A DNA stretch of 64,000 bases. Source: Photobacterium indicum (GTDB lineage Bacteria; Pseudomonadota; Gammaproteobacteria; Enterobacterales; Vibrionaceae). Of the stretch, positions 1-8,071 are shown one piece after another; within the stretch, counting starts at the first letter, position 1, and the number at the start of each line of letters is the position of its first letter. The stretch spans positions 1 through 64,000 of the forward strand of contig NZ_PYOC01000008.1 in assembly GCF_003026215.1 (NCBI RefSeq). The letters run 5' to 3'. A program made the position numbers and the translations under genes. A model generated the notes under the pieces. It was not told where the DNA came from. It searched no databases and was given only the letters and a program-made list of their open reading frames with translations.

Positions 1-72
1 GGTAGTTCAGTTGGTTAGAATACCGGCCTGTCACGCCGGGGGTCGCGGGTTCGAGTCCCGTCCACTCCGCCA
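1..72 (+). tRNA. tRNA-Asp (anticodon GTC), 5' end cut by the window edge
   Basis: The anticodon arm has the loop CTGTCAC with anticodon GTC at 30-32 between CCGGC and GCCGG. A canonical T arm and an encoded CCA end at 70-72 are present. The 3' acceptor strand CCACTCC implies that the missing first bases would complete GGAGTGG, so about five bases lie before position 1. It is followed within 11 bases by a strong terminator, so it is the last gene of its transcript. Confidence 0.95.
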
Positions 73-82
73 TTATTGAAGA

Positions 83-111
83 AGCCCTAATCGAAAGATT
101 AGGGCTTTTTT
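83..111 (+). terminator. Rho-independent terminator of tRNA-Asp
   Basis: A perfect 10-bp stem (83-92 with 97-106) with a GAAA loop is followed by a run of T. Confidence 0.92.
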
Positions 112-146
112 ACGTCTATAGAAAATGGAAACTGAATAGATAATGC

Positions 147-253
147 GGAGTGGTAGTTCAGTTGATTAGGCTTTTTATTTAGAGCTTAGCGGCCTGCCAC
201 GCCGAGGGTCGCGCAGGTTTCGAGGTAAATAGAAAGTCCCGTTAACGTAGCCA
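147..253 (+). pseudogene. Degenerate tRNA-Asp copy 1 with insertions
   Basis: It begins GGAGTGGTAGTTCAGTTG as in the real tRNA. The D-loop/anticodon junction then carries about 15 extra bases able to form a small hairpin. The anticodon loop reads CTGCCAC (GCC in place of GTC), and the T arm is split by an AT-rich insertion of about 11 bases. The 3' acceptor strand no longer pairs with GGAGTGG, although a CCA is still present at 251-253. Only the anticodon stem is largely intact, so it is unlikely to be charged as a tRNA. Confidence 0.8.
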
Positions 254-262
254 TTATTGAAG

Positions 263-306
263 AAGCCCCCTCTTTAAGGTAGAGCAGGAAAGATTAGGGC
301 TTTTTT
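263..306 (+). terminator. Degenerate copy of the tRNA-Asp terminator with inserted bases
   Basis: The outer stem AGCCC/GGGCT and the T run survive. The inner stem is replaced by an insertion containing GGTAGAGCAGG, which can form its own short CTCT/AGAG stem. It may still terminate weakly. Confidence 0.5.
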
Positions 307-341
307 ACGTCTATAGAAAATGGAAACTGAATAGATAATGC

Positions 342-448
342 GGAGTAGTAGTTCAGTTGATTAGGCTTTTTATTTAGAGCTTAGCGGCCTGCCACGCCGA
401 GGGTCGCGCAGGTTTCGAGGTAAATAGAAAGTCCCGTTAACGTAGCCA
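342..448 (+). pseudogene. Degenerate tRNA-Asp copy 2 with the same insertions
   Basis: This is almost identical to the copy at 147-253, with a G-to-A change in the acceptor 5' strand (GGAGTAG). It has the same D-region insertion, the same GCC anticodon-loop change, the same T-arm insertion and the same non-pairing acceptor 3' strand. It is not expected to be a functional tRNA. Confidence 0.8.
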
Positions 449-458
449 TTATTGAAGA

Positions 459-499
459 AGCCCCTCTTTAAGGTAGAGCAGGAAAGATTAGGGCTTTTT
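459..499 (+). terminator. Second degenerate copy of the tRNA-Asp terminator
   Basis: It has the same structure as 263-306 with one fewer C and a five-T tail. The outer AGCCC/GGGCT stem is retained. Confidence 0.45.
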
Positions 500-504
500 A
501 CGTC

Positions 505-530
505 AGTAGAAAAATAAAGCTGACTTTATT
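505..530 (-). terminator. Weak AT-rich terminator of the 128-aa membrane protein gene
   Basis: A 7-bp AATAAAG/CTTTATT stem (513-519 with 524-530) has a 4-base loop. Read on the minus strand it is followed by a T-rich tail, just downstream of the stop codon at 536. Confidence 0.5.
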
Positions 531-535
531 CTTAA

Positions 536-922
536 CTAGATGGCTTTATATAGCCCCGTGCGCAGAAATTCTTGTTGTTGATTATCTTTTTTCTCTCGCT
601 GTAAAGACCGATATGTTGAAGCTAAATATGTCATTAATACAGAGAATAAGACATAGGCAACGAGAAAGGTAATAGGAGAGTGGATTATATTGCTTGTAAA
701 AACTCCGATAATGCCTGCCACTGTAATGGTTAGCTTACTGACAACTGCGAGTACGAGATAACTCATAGTGTACTGTGGTTTTAGGATCGCTTGATAAGCA
801 ATGTAGTAACCTATTGTCACCGCTATCATGGCTAAACTAAACCCGATGACAAATGAATTAAAGTGTTCTGTGAATAAAATGGCCATCATTATGGCTATGA
901 GGGTAAAAGTAACCTTTTTCAT
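536..922 (-). CDS. Small integral membrane protein of unknown function
   Basis: The product has 128 residues with four likely membrane segments at about 4-19, 24-46, 54-76 and 84-104. A charged C-terminal tail (SLQREKKDNQQQEF) follows and is probably cytoplasmic. An AAGGAGTT ribosome binding site precedes the ATG with good spacing. The second segment is interrupted by Tyr and Gly residues (GYYIAYQ). I do not recognise the family. It is monocistronic: tRNA remnants lie on one side, and about 270 bases of AT-rich DNA separate it from the terminator of the chitobiose operon on the other. A function cannot be proposed from sequence alone. Confidence 0.75.
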   Translation of the reverse strand: MKKVTFTLIAIMMAILFTEHFNSFVIGFSLAMIAVTIGYYIAYQAILKPQYTMSYLVLAVVSKLTITVAGIIGVFTSNIIHSPITFLVAYVLFSVLMTYLASTYRSLQREKKDNQQQEFLRTGLYKAI

Positions 923-1190
923 ATTAACTCCTTGTCATCATAAATGACTAAATGATTTACGGTTAGGTTCTCTAATTGCATTGTGCGCGTTGTTTTTATC
1001 TCATGTTGTGATCAATAGATGTTATTTAATAATGGTATATTTATAGGTATACAGTTATTGAAATGTAGGGTAATTATACTAATCTAGCTAATTAAATGAT
1101 CAGTGAATTGCGTAGGACAAATCAGTAACAATGGCAAAGATGCATATTGACAGGCATAAAGTAGAATGAAAATTAGATTATTATCAAAAG
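923..1190. other. AT-rich intergenic region upstream of the 128-aa gene
   Basis: It presumably holds the promoter of the minus-strand gene starting at 922. No coding potential was recognised. A TTGTGATCAA element near 1004-1013 resembles a half CRP/FNR site but is not convincing alone. Confidence 0.4.
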
Positions 1191-1215
1191 AAAAAGGGTA
1201 GTAACTAACTACCCT
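1186..1215 (-). terminator. Rho-independent terminator of the chitobiose operon
   Basis: A perfect 8-bp stem AGGGTAGT/ACTACCCT (1195-1202 with 1208-1215) has a 5-base loop. On the minus strand it is followed by a T-rich tail. It lies about 105 bases past the stop of the mutase gene. Confidence 0.85.
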
Positions 1216-1320
1216 GGCGCGATAACCTAAATGAATAGATTTGCGAAATGTAACAGCTATATAGCACGTTACGATAGGACCAACAATGAATACGGTAAAC
1301 AGTGTTTATAAAAGAAAGAC

Positions 1321-2733
1321 TTATACTTTTAAGAACTCTTTCATTTGTAGCAGTACTGCTTCTGCTTTTACTTTATCTTCCATTTCAACGAATAAGCGCA
1401 GTAAAGGCTCGGTGCCAGAGAAGCGCGCTAATGCCCAACCTCCATTTTTAAAATACACTTTAGCGCCATCGGCGTAGCTAACTTTGTCTATATCGTAATT
1501 AAATTCAGGTAACTCTTTATCAATATAGATTTTGTTATATAGACGTTCGCGATCTGATGCTTTAAATGTACAGTCACCTTCGGCGGTGTAGGCATAACCA
1601 TATTTGCTGTAGATTTCATCAAGCATTTCAGATAGTTTCTTGTTAGTTACACTGATCATTTCGACCAATAAACTAGATGCAAAAACACCATCTTTTCCTT
1701 TAATATGTCCGCGAATAGTCAAACCACCAGAACTCTCTCCGCCAATTAAAGAGTCATCGGCTTCCATTTGTGAGCTGATATGCTTAAAGCCTACAGGCAC
1801 TTCAAAACATTTTTCGTCATGGGCTGTTGCTACTTTATCTAGTAAATGTGTGGTTGCTATGTTGCGTACAACAGAGCCTTTCCAGCCTTTGTATTCCAAC
1901 ATGTAGTAGTAAAGTAATAGAAGTACTTCGTTGGGATGAATGAAGTTACCTTTTTCATCGATAATCCCGAGACGATCAGCATCACCATCAGTTCCAATCC
2001 CAATATCATAACCCTCGTGAGCAACTAAGTGCTTTAGACGATATAGTGTTGCTGCATTTGGTGATGGCATTAAGCCACCAAAAGATGGATTTTGATCATC
2101 ATGGATAACATCAACGTCGCAGCGACCTGAAATTAACACTGTTTGTAATGCATTTTTAGCGACACCAAACATAGGGTCAATCAATACACGTAAGTTAGCT
2201 TTCTTAATCGCTTCGATATCAATAAAGTTAATGATTGAGTCGACAAAGGCATTCATAGGATTAATGATTTTGATTGTTTGTGATTTCAGTGCCTCATCAA
2301 AATCTACGCGTTTAATATCACTATTTGTTAGCCCTTGAACTTGTTGTTCAATTTTGTGCGTAATAATTTCATCCGCATCACGGCCACCTTCAATGAAGAT
2401 CTTAATGCCGTTGTAATCAGCAGGGTTGTGAGAAGCAGTGATACAAGCTGAATATGTTGCACCTGTCTCTTTTGATTCGAACATTACGACAGGTGTAGGG
2501 ACATATTTATCTATAAAACTAACTGTAATTCCATTTCCAGCGAGCACTTCTGCAAACCATGCTGCTGCTTTATCTGATAAAAATCGACGGTCGTAACCTA
2601 TAACAAAACCATTATCGATAACATTTTCGTTATGCATAATATTGGCAAGAGCCTGTGCAACTAATCGGACATTTTCACGAGTAAATTCTTCACCAATTAA
2701 GGCGCGCCAGCCACCTGTTCCAAACTGAATCAT
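1321..2733 (-). CDS. Phosphohexomutase, probable GlcNAc-1-P mutase of chitobiose catabolism
   Basis: The product has 470 residues and belongs to the alpha-D-phosphohexomutase superfamily. It carries the phosphoserine loop TASHNP (Ser101), the Mg-binding DGDADR (249-254), the sugar-binding GGESSGG (331-337) and the phosphate-binding RFSGTEP near 437-443, so all four active-site loops are present. It is the last gene of the chitobiose operon, 64 bases after the phosphorylase gene, with an AGGAG site before its ATG. The GH94 phosphorylase upstream releases GlcNAc-1-P, so the inferred role is GlcNAc-1-P to GlcNAc-6-P conversion. Similar genes are often annotated simply as phosphoglucomutase/phosphomannomutase. 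The substrate is inferred from context, not visible in the sequence. Confidence 0.9.
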   Translation of the reverse strand: MIQFGTGGWRALIGEEFTRENVRLVAQALANIMHNENVIDNGFVIGYDRRFLSDKAAAWFAEVLAGNGITVSFIDKYVPTPVVMFESKETGATYSACITASHNPADYNGIKIFIEGGRDADEIITHKIEQQVQGLTNSDIKRVDFDEALKSQTIKIINPMNAFVDSIINFIDIEAIKKANLRVLIDPMFGVAKNALQTVLISGRCDVDVIHDDQNPSFGGLMPSPNAATLYRLKHLVAHEGYDIGIGTDGDADRLGIIDEKGNFIHPNEVLLLLYYYMLEYKGWKGSVVRNIATTHLLDKVATAHDEKCFEVPVGFKHISSQMEADDSLIGGESSGGLTIRGHIKGKDGVFASSLLVEMISVTNKKLSEMLDEIYSKYGYAYTAEGDCTFKASDRERLYNKIYIDKELPEFNYDIDKVSYADGAKVYFKNGGWALARFSGTEPLLRLFVEMEDKVKAEAVLLQMKEFLKV

Positions 2734-2797
2734 GATGGAACTCCTATTTCTCTCAATCGAAAATTAAAGTGGGGATAAAAGTTATCCCCAAGAATAT

Positions 2798-5203
2798 TTA
2801 ACCCATTACCACTGTTACAGTATTAACCGTGCCTTCAGCTTGAGGTGCAATTGCCCCATCAACTGTTTCACCGTTTAATGTAATAGAAGCAATGCCTTTG
2901 CTAACATGGTTTGGATTTACAACATTGATGTTGTAAGTTGCCCCTCGCCATTGACGCGTAACGTCAAAACCTGGCCAGTCAGTTGGAATACATGGATCGA
3001 TAATTAGACCGTCAAAGCTTAAACGGACACCGAGAATAAAGTTAGTTGCGGAAATATAAGCCCAACCAGAAGTACCCGTTAACCATGGGTGGTTTGCACG
3101 ACCATGATCTTGGTGATCGCGTCCCATAATGAACTGAACGTAGGAGTAAGGTTCTGTTATACGCTTTTCAATCATGTCATTTTGGTTATATGGGTTAAGT
3201 GCATCGTAGAATTTCATCGCTTGATCACCGCGACCAAGCTTCGCTTCAGCGACCCAAGCCCATGGATTCGGATGAGAGAAGATTGCACCATTCTCTTTTA
3301 CACCTTGATAAACGCGGGTGACAAAGCCAATGTCATCATTTGGTGTAGCAAAAGAAGGAGCATTTAAGTGAAGGCCATAGTCTGAATAAAGGTACTCATC
3401 GACCGCATTCATTGCTTTTTCGCCACGCTCTTGGGTAACTGCACCTGATACAACAGCCCAGGTATTAGACTCTAAATGCACTTTTCCTTCGGTTTGTTCG
3501 TTAGTACCTACTTTGTCGCCATGCTTAGTGATACCTCGAATATACCAACCGCCGTCTTCGTCCCACAGGTGATTTTCACAGGCATTTTGTACACCGCCAG
3601 CCATATCTGCATAACGTGCAATGTCTTCGTCTTTACCTAAGAATTTAGCGAGGTCGATAAACTCTGTAATTGCCCAGTAATGAAGGAAGGCAACCATTGA
3701 TGATTCACCGCCACCAAGATTTAAGCAATCATTCCAATCCGCTCGTAATCCTTTAGCAATACCTGTTCGTCCTACATGTTCAGCTGTGAAATCAAGTGCC
3801 GCTTTCATGTGGTCATAAACGGTTGCTTCACCACCATCAGCAAAAGGAATGACTTCATTAAAGAAATCAGTTTCGCCAGTTTCCATAACGTAACGACAGA
3901 TAGTCGGTACTAACCATAAGTGATCGTCAGAGCAGGTGTCTTCGATACCATGGATCTTATCTTCGTCGCTTGGTGTTGGAACGACGGTTGGGGATTTGGA
4001 TGGTTCAATATTAGCTTTTTCTGGATCAAACCAATCTGGATCAAATAGGTGAAGGCCATAACCTGCTTTTACTTGTCCTCGAAGAAGATCGATCAGGCGT
4101 TTCTTGGTCATCTCAGGGTTTGAATGAGGCACTGCCATTGCATCTTGTGCTGTATCTCGATAACCAAGGCCTGTACGTCCGCCGACTTCAATAAAGGAAG
4201 CAAAGCGCGACCAAACTACACATGTTTCAGCCTGATATAAGGTCCAGGTATTTAACATGGTATCTAGACCTTCGTTTGGCGATTTTACTTGGAACTTTGC
4301 ACAGCGCTCATCCCAATGAGCTTTGATACCTGCAAATGCAGCATCAACATTTTCTAAGTTTTGGTATTTAGCGCGCAGCTTAGCACCATTGCCTTTACCT
4401 AAACCTAAGATATAAACAAAACGTACTTCTTCACCTGGCTGAATCACAAATTGTTTATGCAAAGAACCACAATGGTTATAACAAGTTTGTGCGGTGTTCG
4501 AACACTTACCTTGCTCTACAGCGATAGGGTTTGATTCGTCACGGTATAAACCAAGGAATGAGTCACGTTGACCATCGTAGCTATCAGGATCAAACGTTGA
4601 AGCTAGGTAGTAAAAGCCTTCAAATTCACTGGTGTTATAGTAAAGATCGTACTCGATGACACCATCTTCATAAGACGTGCCTGCAGAGTATAAGCTCATC
4701 TGGTGGTTTTGGTTATCAGACTCTATGTGACTGAATGAAAACTCAACAAATGAAAATGCGCTGATGGTTCGCGGCTTGTCACTGTCATTTTTAATGACAA
4801 CATCCCACACTTCAGCATCTTCGCCTTTTGGCACGAAAAGAGTTTTTGACGCTGTAATACCGTTGTATTCACATTTGAATTTTGAGTAAGACAAACCATG
4901 ACGAACTTCGTAGCTTGCTTCATCAAGACTTTTAGCCACTGGCTGCCAAGAAATTGACCAGTAATCTCCCGTTTCATCATCACGGAGATAGACATAGTGA
5001 CCAGGGCGATCAAACGATGCATTTGGACGAAATTTGGTTATGCGATTATATTCAGGTGAATTGTAAAATGAGTAACCACCCGCATTATGTGAAATTACAG
5101 TACAGAATTTTTCAGTACCAAGATAGTTAGTCCATGGTGCTGGCACATCTGGACGAGTGATAACGTACTCTCTGTTGTCATTATCAAAATAACCGTATTT
5201 CAT
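2798..5203 (-). CDS. N,N'-diacetylchitobiose phosphorylase (GH94)
   Basis: This 801-residue cytoplasmic enzyme cleaves (GlcNAc)2 with phosphate to GlcNAc-1-P plus GlcNAc. The N-terminal beta-sandwich begins MKYGYFDNDNREYVITRPDV, followed by an (alpha/alpha)6 barrel. The motif GLRADWNDCLNLGG places Asp492 exactly where the general acid of the characterised Vibrio proteolyticus chitobiose phosphorylase lies, and the length is the same. It has no signal peptide, as expected for an enzyme acting on imported disaccharide. It sits between the GH20 hexosaminidase (39-base gap) and the mutase that handles its product. An AAGGA site precedes the ATG. Phosphorolysis conserves one phosphate bond compared with hydrolysis by the neighbouring GH20 enzyme. 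Cellobiose phosphorylase is the main alternative GH94 activity but does not fit the context. Confidence 0.95.
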   Translation of the reverse strand: MKYGYFDNDNREYVITRPDVPAPWTNYLGTEKFCTVISHNAGGYSFYNSPEYNRITKFRPNASFDRPGHYVYLRDDETGDYWSISWQPVAKSLDEASYEVRHGLSYSKFKCEYNGITASKTLFVPKGEDAEVWDVVIKNDSDKPRTISAFSFVEFSFSHIESDNQNHQMSLYSAGTSYEDGVIEYDLYYNTSEFEGFYYLASTFDPDSYDGQRDSFLGLYRDESNPIAVEQGKCSNTAQTCYNHCGSLHKQFVIQPGEEVRFVYILGLGKGNGAKLRAKYQNLENVDAAFAGIKAHWDERCAKFQVKSPNEGLDTMLNTWTLYQAETCVVWSRFASFIEVGGRTGLGYRDTAQDAMAVPHSNPEMTKKRLIDLLRGQVKAGYGLHLFDPDWFDPEKANIEPSKSPTVVPTPSDEDKIHGIEDTCSDDHLWLVPTICRYVMETGETDFFNEVIPFADGGEATVYDHMKAALDFTAEHVGRTGIAKGLRADWNDCLNLGGGESSMVAFLHYWAITEFIDLAKFLGKDEDIARYADMAGGVQNACENHLWDEDGGWYIRGITKHGDKVGTNEQTEGKVHLESNTWAVVSGAVTQERGEKAMNAVDEYLYSDYGLHLNAPSFATPNDDIGFVTRVYQGVKENGAIFSHPNPWAWVAEAKLGRGDQAMKFYDALNPYNQNDMIEKRITEPYSYVQFIMGRDHQDHGRANHPWLTGTSGWAYISATNFILGVRLSFDGLIIDPCIPTDWPGFDVTRQWRGATYNINVVNPNHVSKGIASITLNGETVDGAIAPQAEGTVNTVTVVMG

Positions 5204-5242
5204 TGTTTCTAATCCTTCTAAATATTTACTTTCCGTGAGTGG

Positions 5243-7174
5243 TTATTCACAGCGGCGGTAGTTTATGCCCGCTTTATCTAAGTAGCAGAGTTGACCTTTA
5301 AGACGTGCTTTAAAGTCATCCCAATTGCGTTGTGTGGGCTGGCTCCAACATACTTCAGCGATTGCTAATAAGCGTGGAAAAAGCATGTATTCGAAACGGC
5401 TTTGATTATTGATAAGTTCGCACCACAACCCAGCTTGAATACCGATGATGCGTTGATGTGCTGGATCCTCAGTGCTTAATTTAGAAAATGGTTGATAGCT
5501 ATAAACAGTTTCGAGAGGGACTTTTCCGGCCCAATCAACCCCAGGTTCATCAGCAGAGAATCCTTGCGCTAAATCGAGATAGGTATATTGAGCTGGTTGC
5601 ATGATGACGTCATAGCCTTGTTGGGCTGAAATCAACCCTGCGTCTTCGTTTTGCCAAGAGAAGATCATGGTCTCTTTACTGACTTTGTCGCCCTTGGTTA
5701 CTTCTTCCCAGCCCATCATTCGTTTGCCTTTTGCTTGAATAATACCTTCAGCAAATTTAAGTAAATGACCCTGTAGCTCGATTGGGTTTTGGTATCCGTG
5801 TTGCTGCATTAATTGCTGACAACCTTCACTGTCGGTCCATACTCCTTTGGGTACTTCATCACCACCGATATGGATATATGGTGCCGGAAACAAGTCACAA
5901 ATCTCATTTAATACCGTAGAGATGAAGGTGTAAGTGCCTTCAAGTGCTGGTGATAGCACGTTATCGGAATAACCCTGAATACTGCGATAAACGGAATGAT
6001 CATTAGGATCGATAAGTAAATCGGGCAATGACTTTATGGCAGCTCGGCAGTGTCCCGGAATATCGATTTCAGGGATGATGGTGATCCCACGATCATGTGC
6101 GTAAGCAATAAGATCTCGAACCTCTGCTTTACTATAAAAGCCACCGTAACGTTGATCTATTGTGGTGAATTGAGGCTGGATATCTTCATTCGGACCACGC
6201 CATGCACCAATGTTTGTCAGTTCAGGGTAGGCGTCTATTTCGATGCGCCACCCTTCATCGTCGGTGAGATGCCAATGGAAAGTATTGAACTTGTAGCGAG
6301 CCAATTGATCAAGTAAGTGCTTGATTCTTTTGGTTGAATGGAAGTGTCGAGAACAATCTAGCATCATGCCGCGGTATGCATAATAAGGTTGATCTTCAAT
6401 TTCAACCATGGGAATAACATAAGCTGCAGAGGCATCGTGACGAGGTGCTGTTGGAAGTAGTTGCAACAAACTCGATGCCGCATTCACAAAACCAGATTCA
6501 GTGCTAGCTTGAAGCCAAACATTATCTTGTTCGATCAGAATACGGTAGGCACCGTTTATGAAATTAGCGTGATATTGAAAATGTATATTACCGTTATCGT
6601 TAATTGGCATCGCATCGTGTAACTGCTTTTCTAGCTCGCTTTGTAACCAGTGCACAGCACCTTGCGCCATTGTATCTGGTGTAGTAATTGCGGTGTGTTG
6701 AGTGAATGCAAATTCTCCGCCTAATACTTTCAGTTTATTTGGCACAGGAATTAAATTGATTGCTTTTGCCGCTGGTAAGGGGGTTGTCAGTCTTTCTATT
6801 GCGGGTTGACCTAAGTCGATGCAAGTGACCTCAACAGCTCGCGGGATGATGGTATGGTCATCGGTATTAATCGCCAGAAAAGCGTCGGGAATACCATCAT
6901 CATGTAACGTAAACGGGCTCGTCCCCATTGAAAATTCAGTATAAAAATGGCTATTGGGTGCCAAATGCTCAGAAGAATTAGGTGATAAAGTACAGTAACT
7001 GCCTAGCTGTGTTATCGACCCATTAGAGATTGATTCTGATTTAATCCAACGGCCAACCGTAAAATGAAGAGACCAATTATCTACTGGTTGATCAGTAAGG
7101 TTATGTAATGTGAGAGCAAAGCGAGATTCATTCTCTGTTTTTCTGATTACGGTAAAGTCGACACGATAACTCAT
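5243..7174 (-). CDS. Cytoplasmic beta-N-acetylhexosaminidase (GH20)
   Basis: The product has 643 residues. An N-terminal beta-rich region (about 1-130, related to the hexosaminidase C/N accessory domain) and a GH20b domain precede the catalytic barrel. Signature segments are WHLTDDEGWR (301-310), IPEIDIPGH (368-375) and HIGGDEV with the catalytic Asp439-Glu440 pair of substrate-assisted hydrolysis. No signal peptide is present, so it acts in the cytoplasm on imported GlcNAc disaccharides or aryl-GlcNAc compounds, giving free GlcNAc for the kinase encoded next to it. It starts 9 bases after the kinase gene stop and is translationally close. The redundancy with the GH94 phosphorylase in the same operon is typical of vibrios. 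Confidence 0.95.
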   Translation of the reverse strand: MSYRVDFTVIRKTENESRFALTLHNLTDQPVDNWSLHFTVGRWIKSESISNGSITQLGSYCTLSPNSSEHLAPNSHFYTEFSMGTSPFTLHDDGIPDAFLAINTDDHTIIPRAVEVTCIDLGQPAIERLTTPLPAAKAINLIPVPNKLKVLGGEFAFTQHTAITTPDTMAQGAVHWLQSELEKQLHDAMPINDNGNIHFQYHANFINGAYRILIEQDNVWLQASTESGFVNAASSLLQLLPTAPRHDASAAYVIPMVEIEDQPYYAYRGMMLDCSRHFHSTKRIKHLLDQLARYKFNTFHWHLTDDEGWRIEIDAYPELTNIGAWRGPNEDIQPQFTTIDQRYGGFYSKAEVRDLIAYAHDRGITIIPEIDIPGHCRAAIKSLPDLLIDPNDHSVYRSIQGYSDNVLSPALEGTYTFISTVLNEICDLFPAPYIHIGGDEVPKGVWTDSEGCQQLMQQHGYQNPIELQGHLLKFAEGIIQAKGKRMMGWEEVTKGDKVSKETMIFSWQNEDAGLISAQQGYDVIMQPAQYTYLDLAQGFSADEPGVDWAGKVPLETVYSYQPFSKLSTEDPAHQRIIGIQAGLWCELINNQSRFEYMLFPRLLAIAEVCWSQPTQRNWDDFKARLKGQLCYLDKAGINYRRCE

Positions 7175-7183
7175 AATAACCTC

Positions 7184-8071
7184 TTAAAGTGGATACAGGT
7201 TGTGAGAGCTTTTGGCCATGGCGATAGCACCATCCATCGCATCACCTTGCGGTGTCGCAATACGGTGCTGAAGAGGCGGAGCTAACCAAGCATAAATGCG
7301 TTCGGCAATACTGCCCATTAAGCAAATTTTATCGGCACCACGGTGAATCAAGGCATTCATCAACATTGAAATATCTGAGGCAGTTTGCTGTAACATGGAA
7401 ATCGCAAGTTCATCGCCTTCAGATGCATAAGAAAAAATCGCAGGAGAGAATTGACCATAATCACAAGGTCTTGCTGTTTTAGACCAGCTAACAATCGCGT
7501 CAATATCATGGTTAAAATGCGTCAATACATGCTGAGATAGCGCTGTTTGAGGAATAATGCCATCAGCACTTAGTAATACTTGCTGAATAAGACGAAGCCC
7601 CATAACAGCCCCGCCTCCTTGATCTGAAATTGGGAATTCTCGACCTCCAACAATGTGCTGTTCGCCATGGTGTAAGAAAATACCGCATGATCCTGTGCCT
7701 GCAATTAGAATGGCGCCATCATTACCATTCCAAGCCCCTAAGCAAGCCCCGTAAGCATCGGTATTTAAAGTGACCGTTGCGTAAGGGTGCGGTTGCGCCA
7801 TAAAGGCATACCAAGCACTCTTTTGTTCAGCACCAGCCAGCGCAAGCCCAACTGACATCAATTGAAAATCAGAGGGTAATAGTTGCGCTTGGGCGGCAGC
7901 TGTTGCAATGGCATCTTGTATAGAAGCCATTGCGATATCACCACCTAATAGAATATTGGCACTGCCTGTTTTTGCTTCACCTAAAGTATTACCGTTTAGA
8001 TCGCAAATACGTGCACGGCAAGATGTACCACCTCCATCGACGCCCACATAGTATTGGACATGACTAAGCAT
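7184..8071 (-). CDS. N-acetylglucosamine kinase (BadF/BadG/BcrA/BcrD ATPase family)
   Basis: The product has 295 residues. The start at 8071 (MLSHVQYYVGVDGGG) is chosen over a longer frame opening because AAGGAG lies at the right distance before it and the phosphate-1 loop GVDGGGT then falls at residues 10-16 as usual. Further ASKHA-fold motifs are LALAGAEQ, NTDAYGACLGA, AGTGS and SDQGGGAVMG. It phosphorylates free GlcNAc, produced by the GH20 and GH94 enzymes, to GlcNAc-6-P with ATP. The first 8 bases overlap the end of the GH9 gene, which implies translational coupling. Glucosamine is a possible second substrate because of the GH9 neighbour; this is inference. Confidence 0.92.
   Translation of the reverse strand: MLSHVQYYVGVDGGGTSCRARICDLNGNTLGEAKTGSANILLGGDIAMASIQDAIATAAAQAQLLPSDFQLMSVGLALAGAEQKSAWYAFMAQPHPYATVTLNTDAYGACLGAWNGNDGAILIAGTGSCGIFLHHGEQHIVGGREFPISDQGGGAVMGLRLIQQVLLSADGIIPQTALSQHVLTHFNHDIDAIVSWSKTARPCDYGQFSPAIFSYASEGDELAISMLQQTASDISMLMNALIHRGADKICLMGSIAERIYAWLAPPLQHRIATPQGDAMDGAIAMAKSSHNLYPL

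Larger units (their letters stand above)
112..499 (+). repeat. Two-copy tandem repeat of about 195 bp derived from the tRNA-Asp/terminator unit
   Basis: Copy one is about 112-306 and copy two about 307-499. They differ at only a few positions (one G/A near the start, one fewer C and one fewer T near the terminator) until they diverge after about 500. Each copy contains the tRNA spacer, a degenerate tRNA-Asp and a degenerate terminator. Both share the same insertions relative to the intact unit at 1-111, so the damage happened before the duplication. Confidence 0.9.

Noticed and set aside
147..253. Possible functional tRNA-Gly (anticodon GCC)
   Set aside because: The acceptor stem cannot pair and the T arm is interrupted, so it is not a usable tRNA despite the GCC loop.
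112..499. CRISPR array
   Set aside because: There are only two long imperfect repeats derived from a tRNA unit, with no short repeats and spacers and no cas genes.
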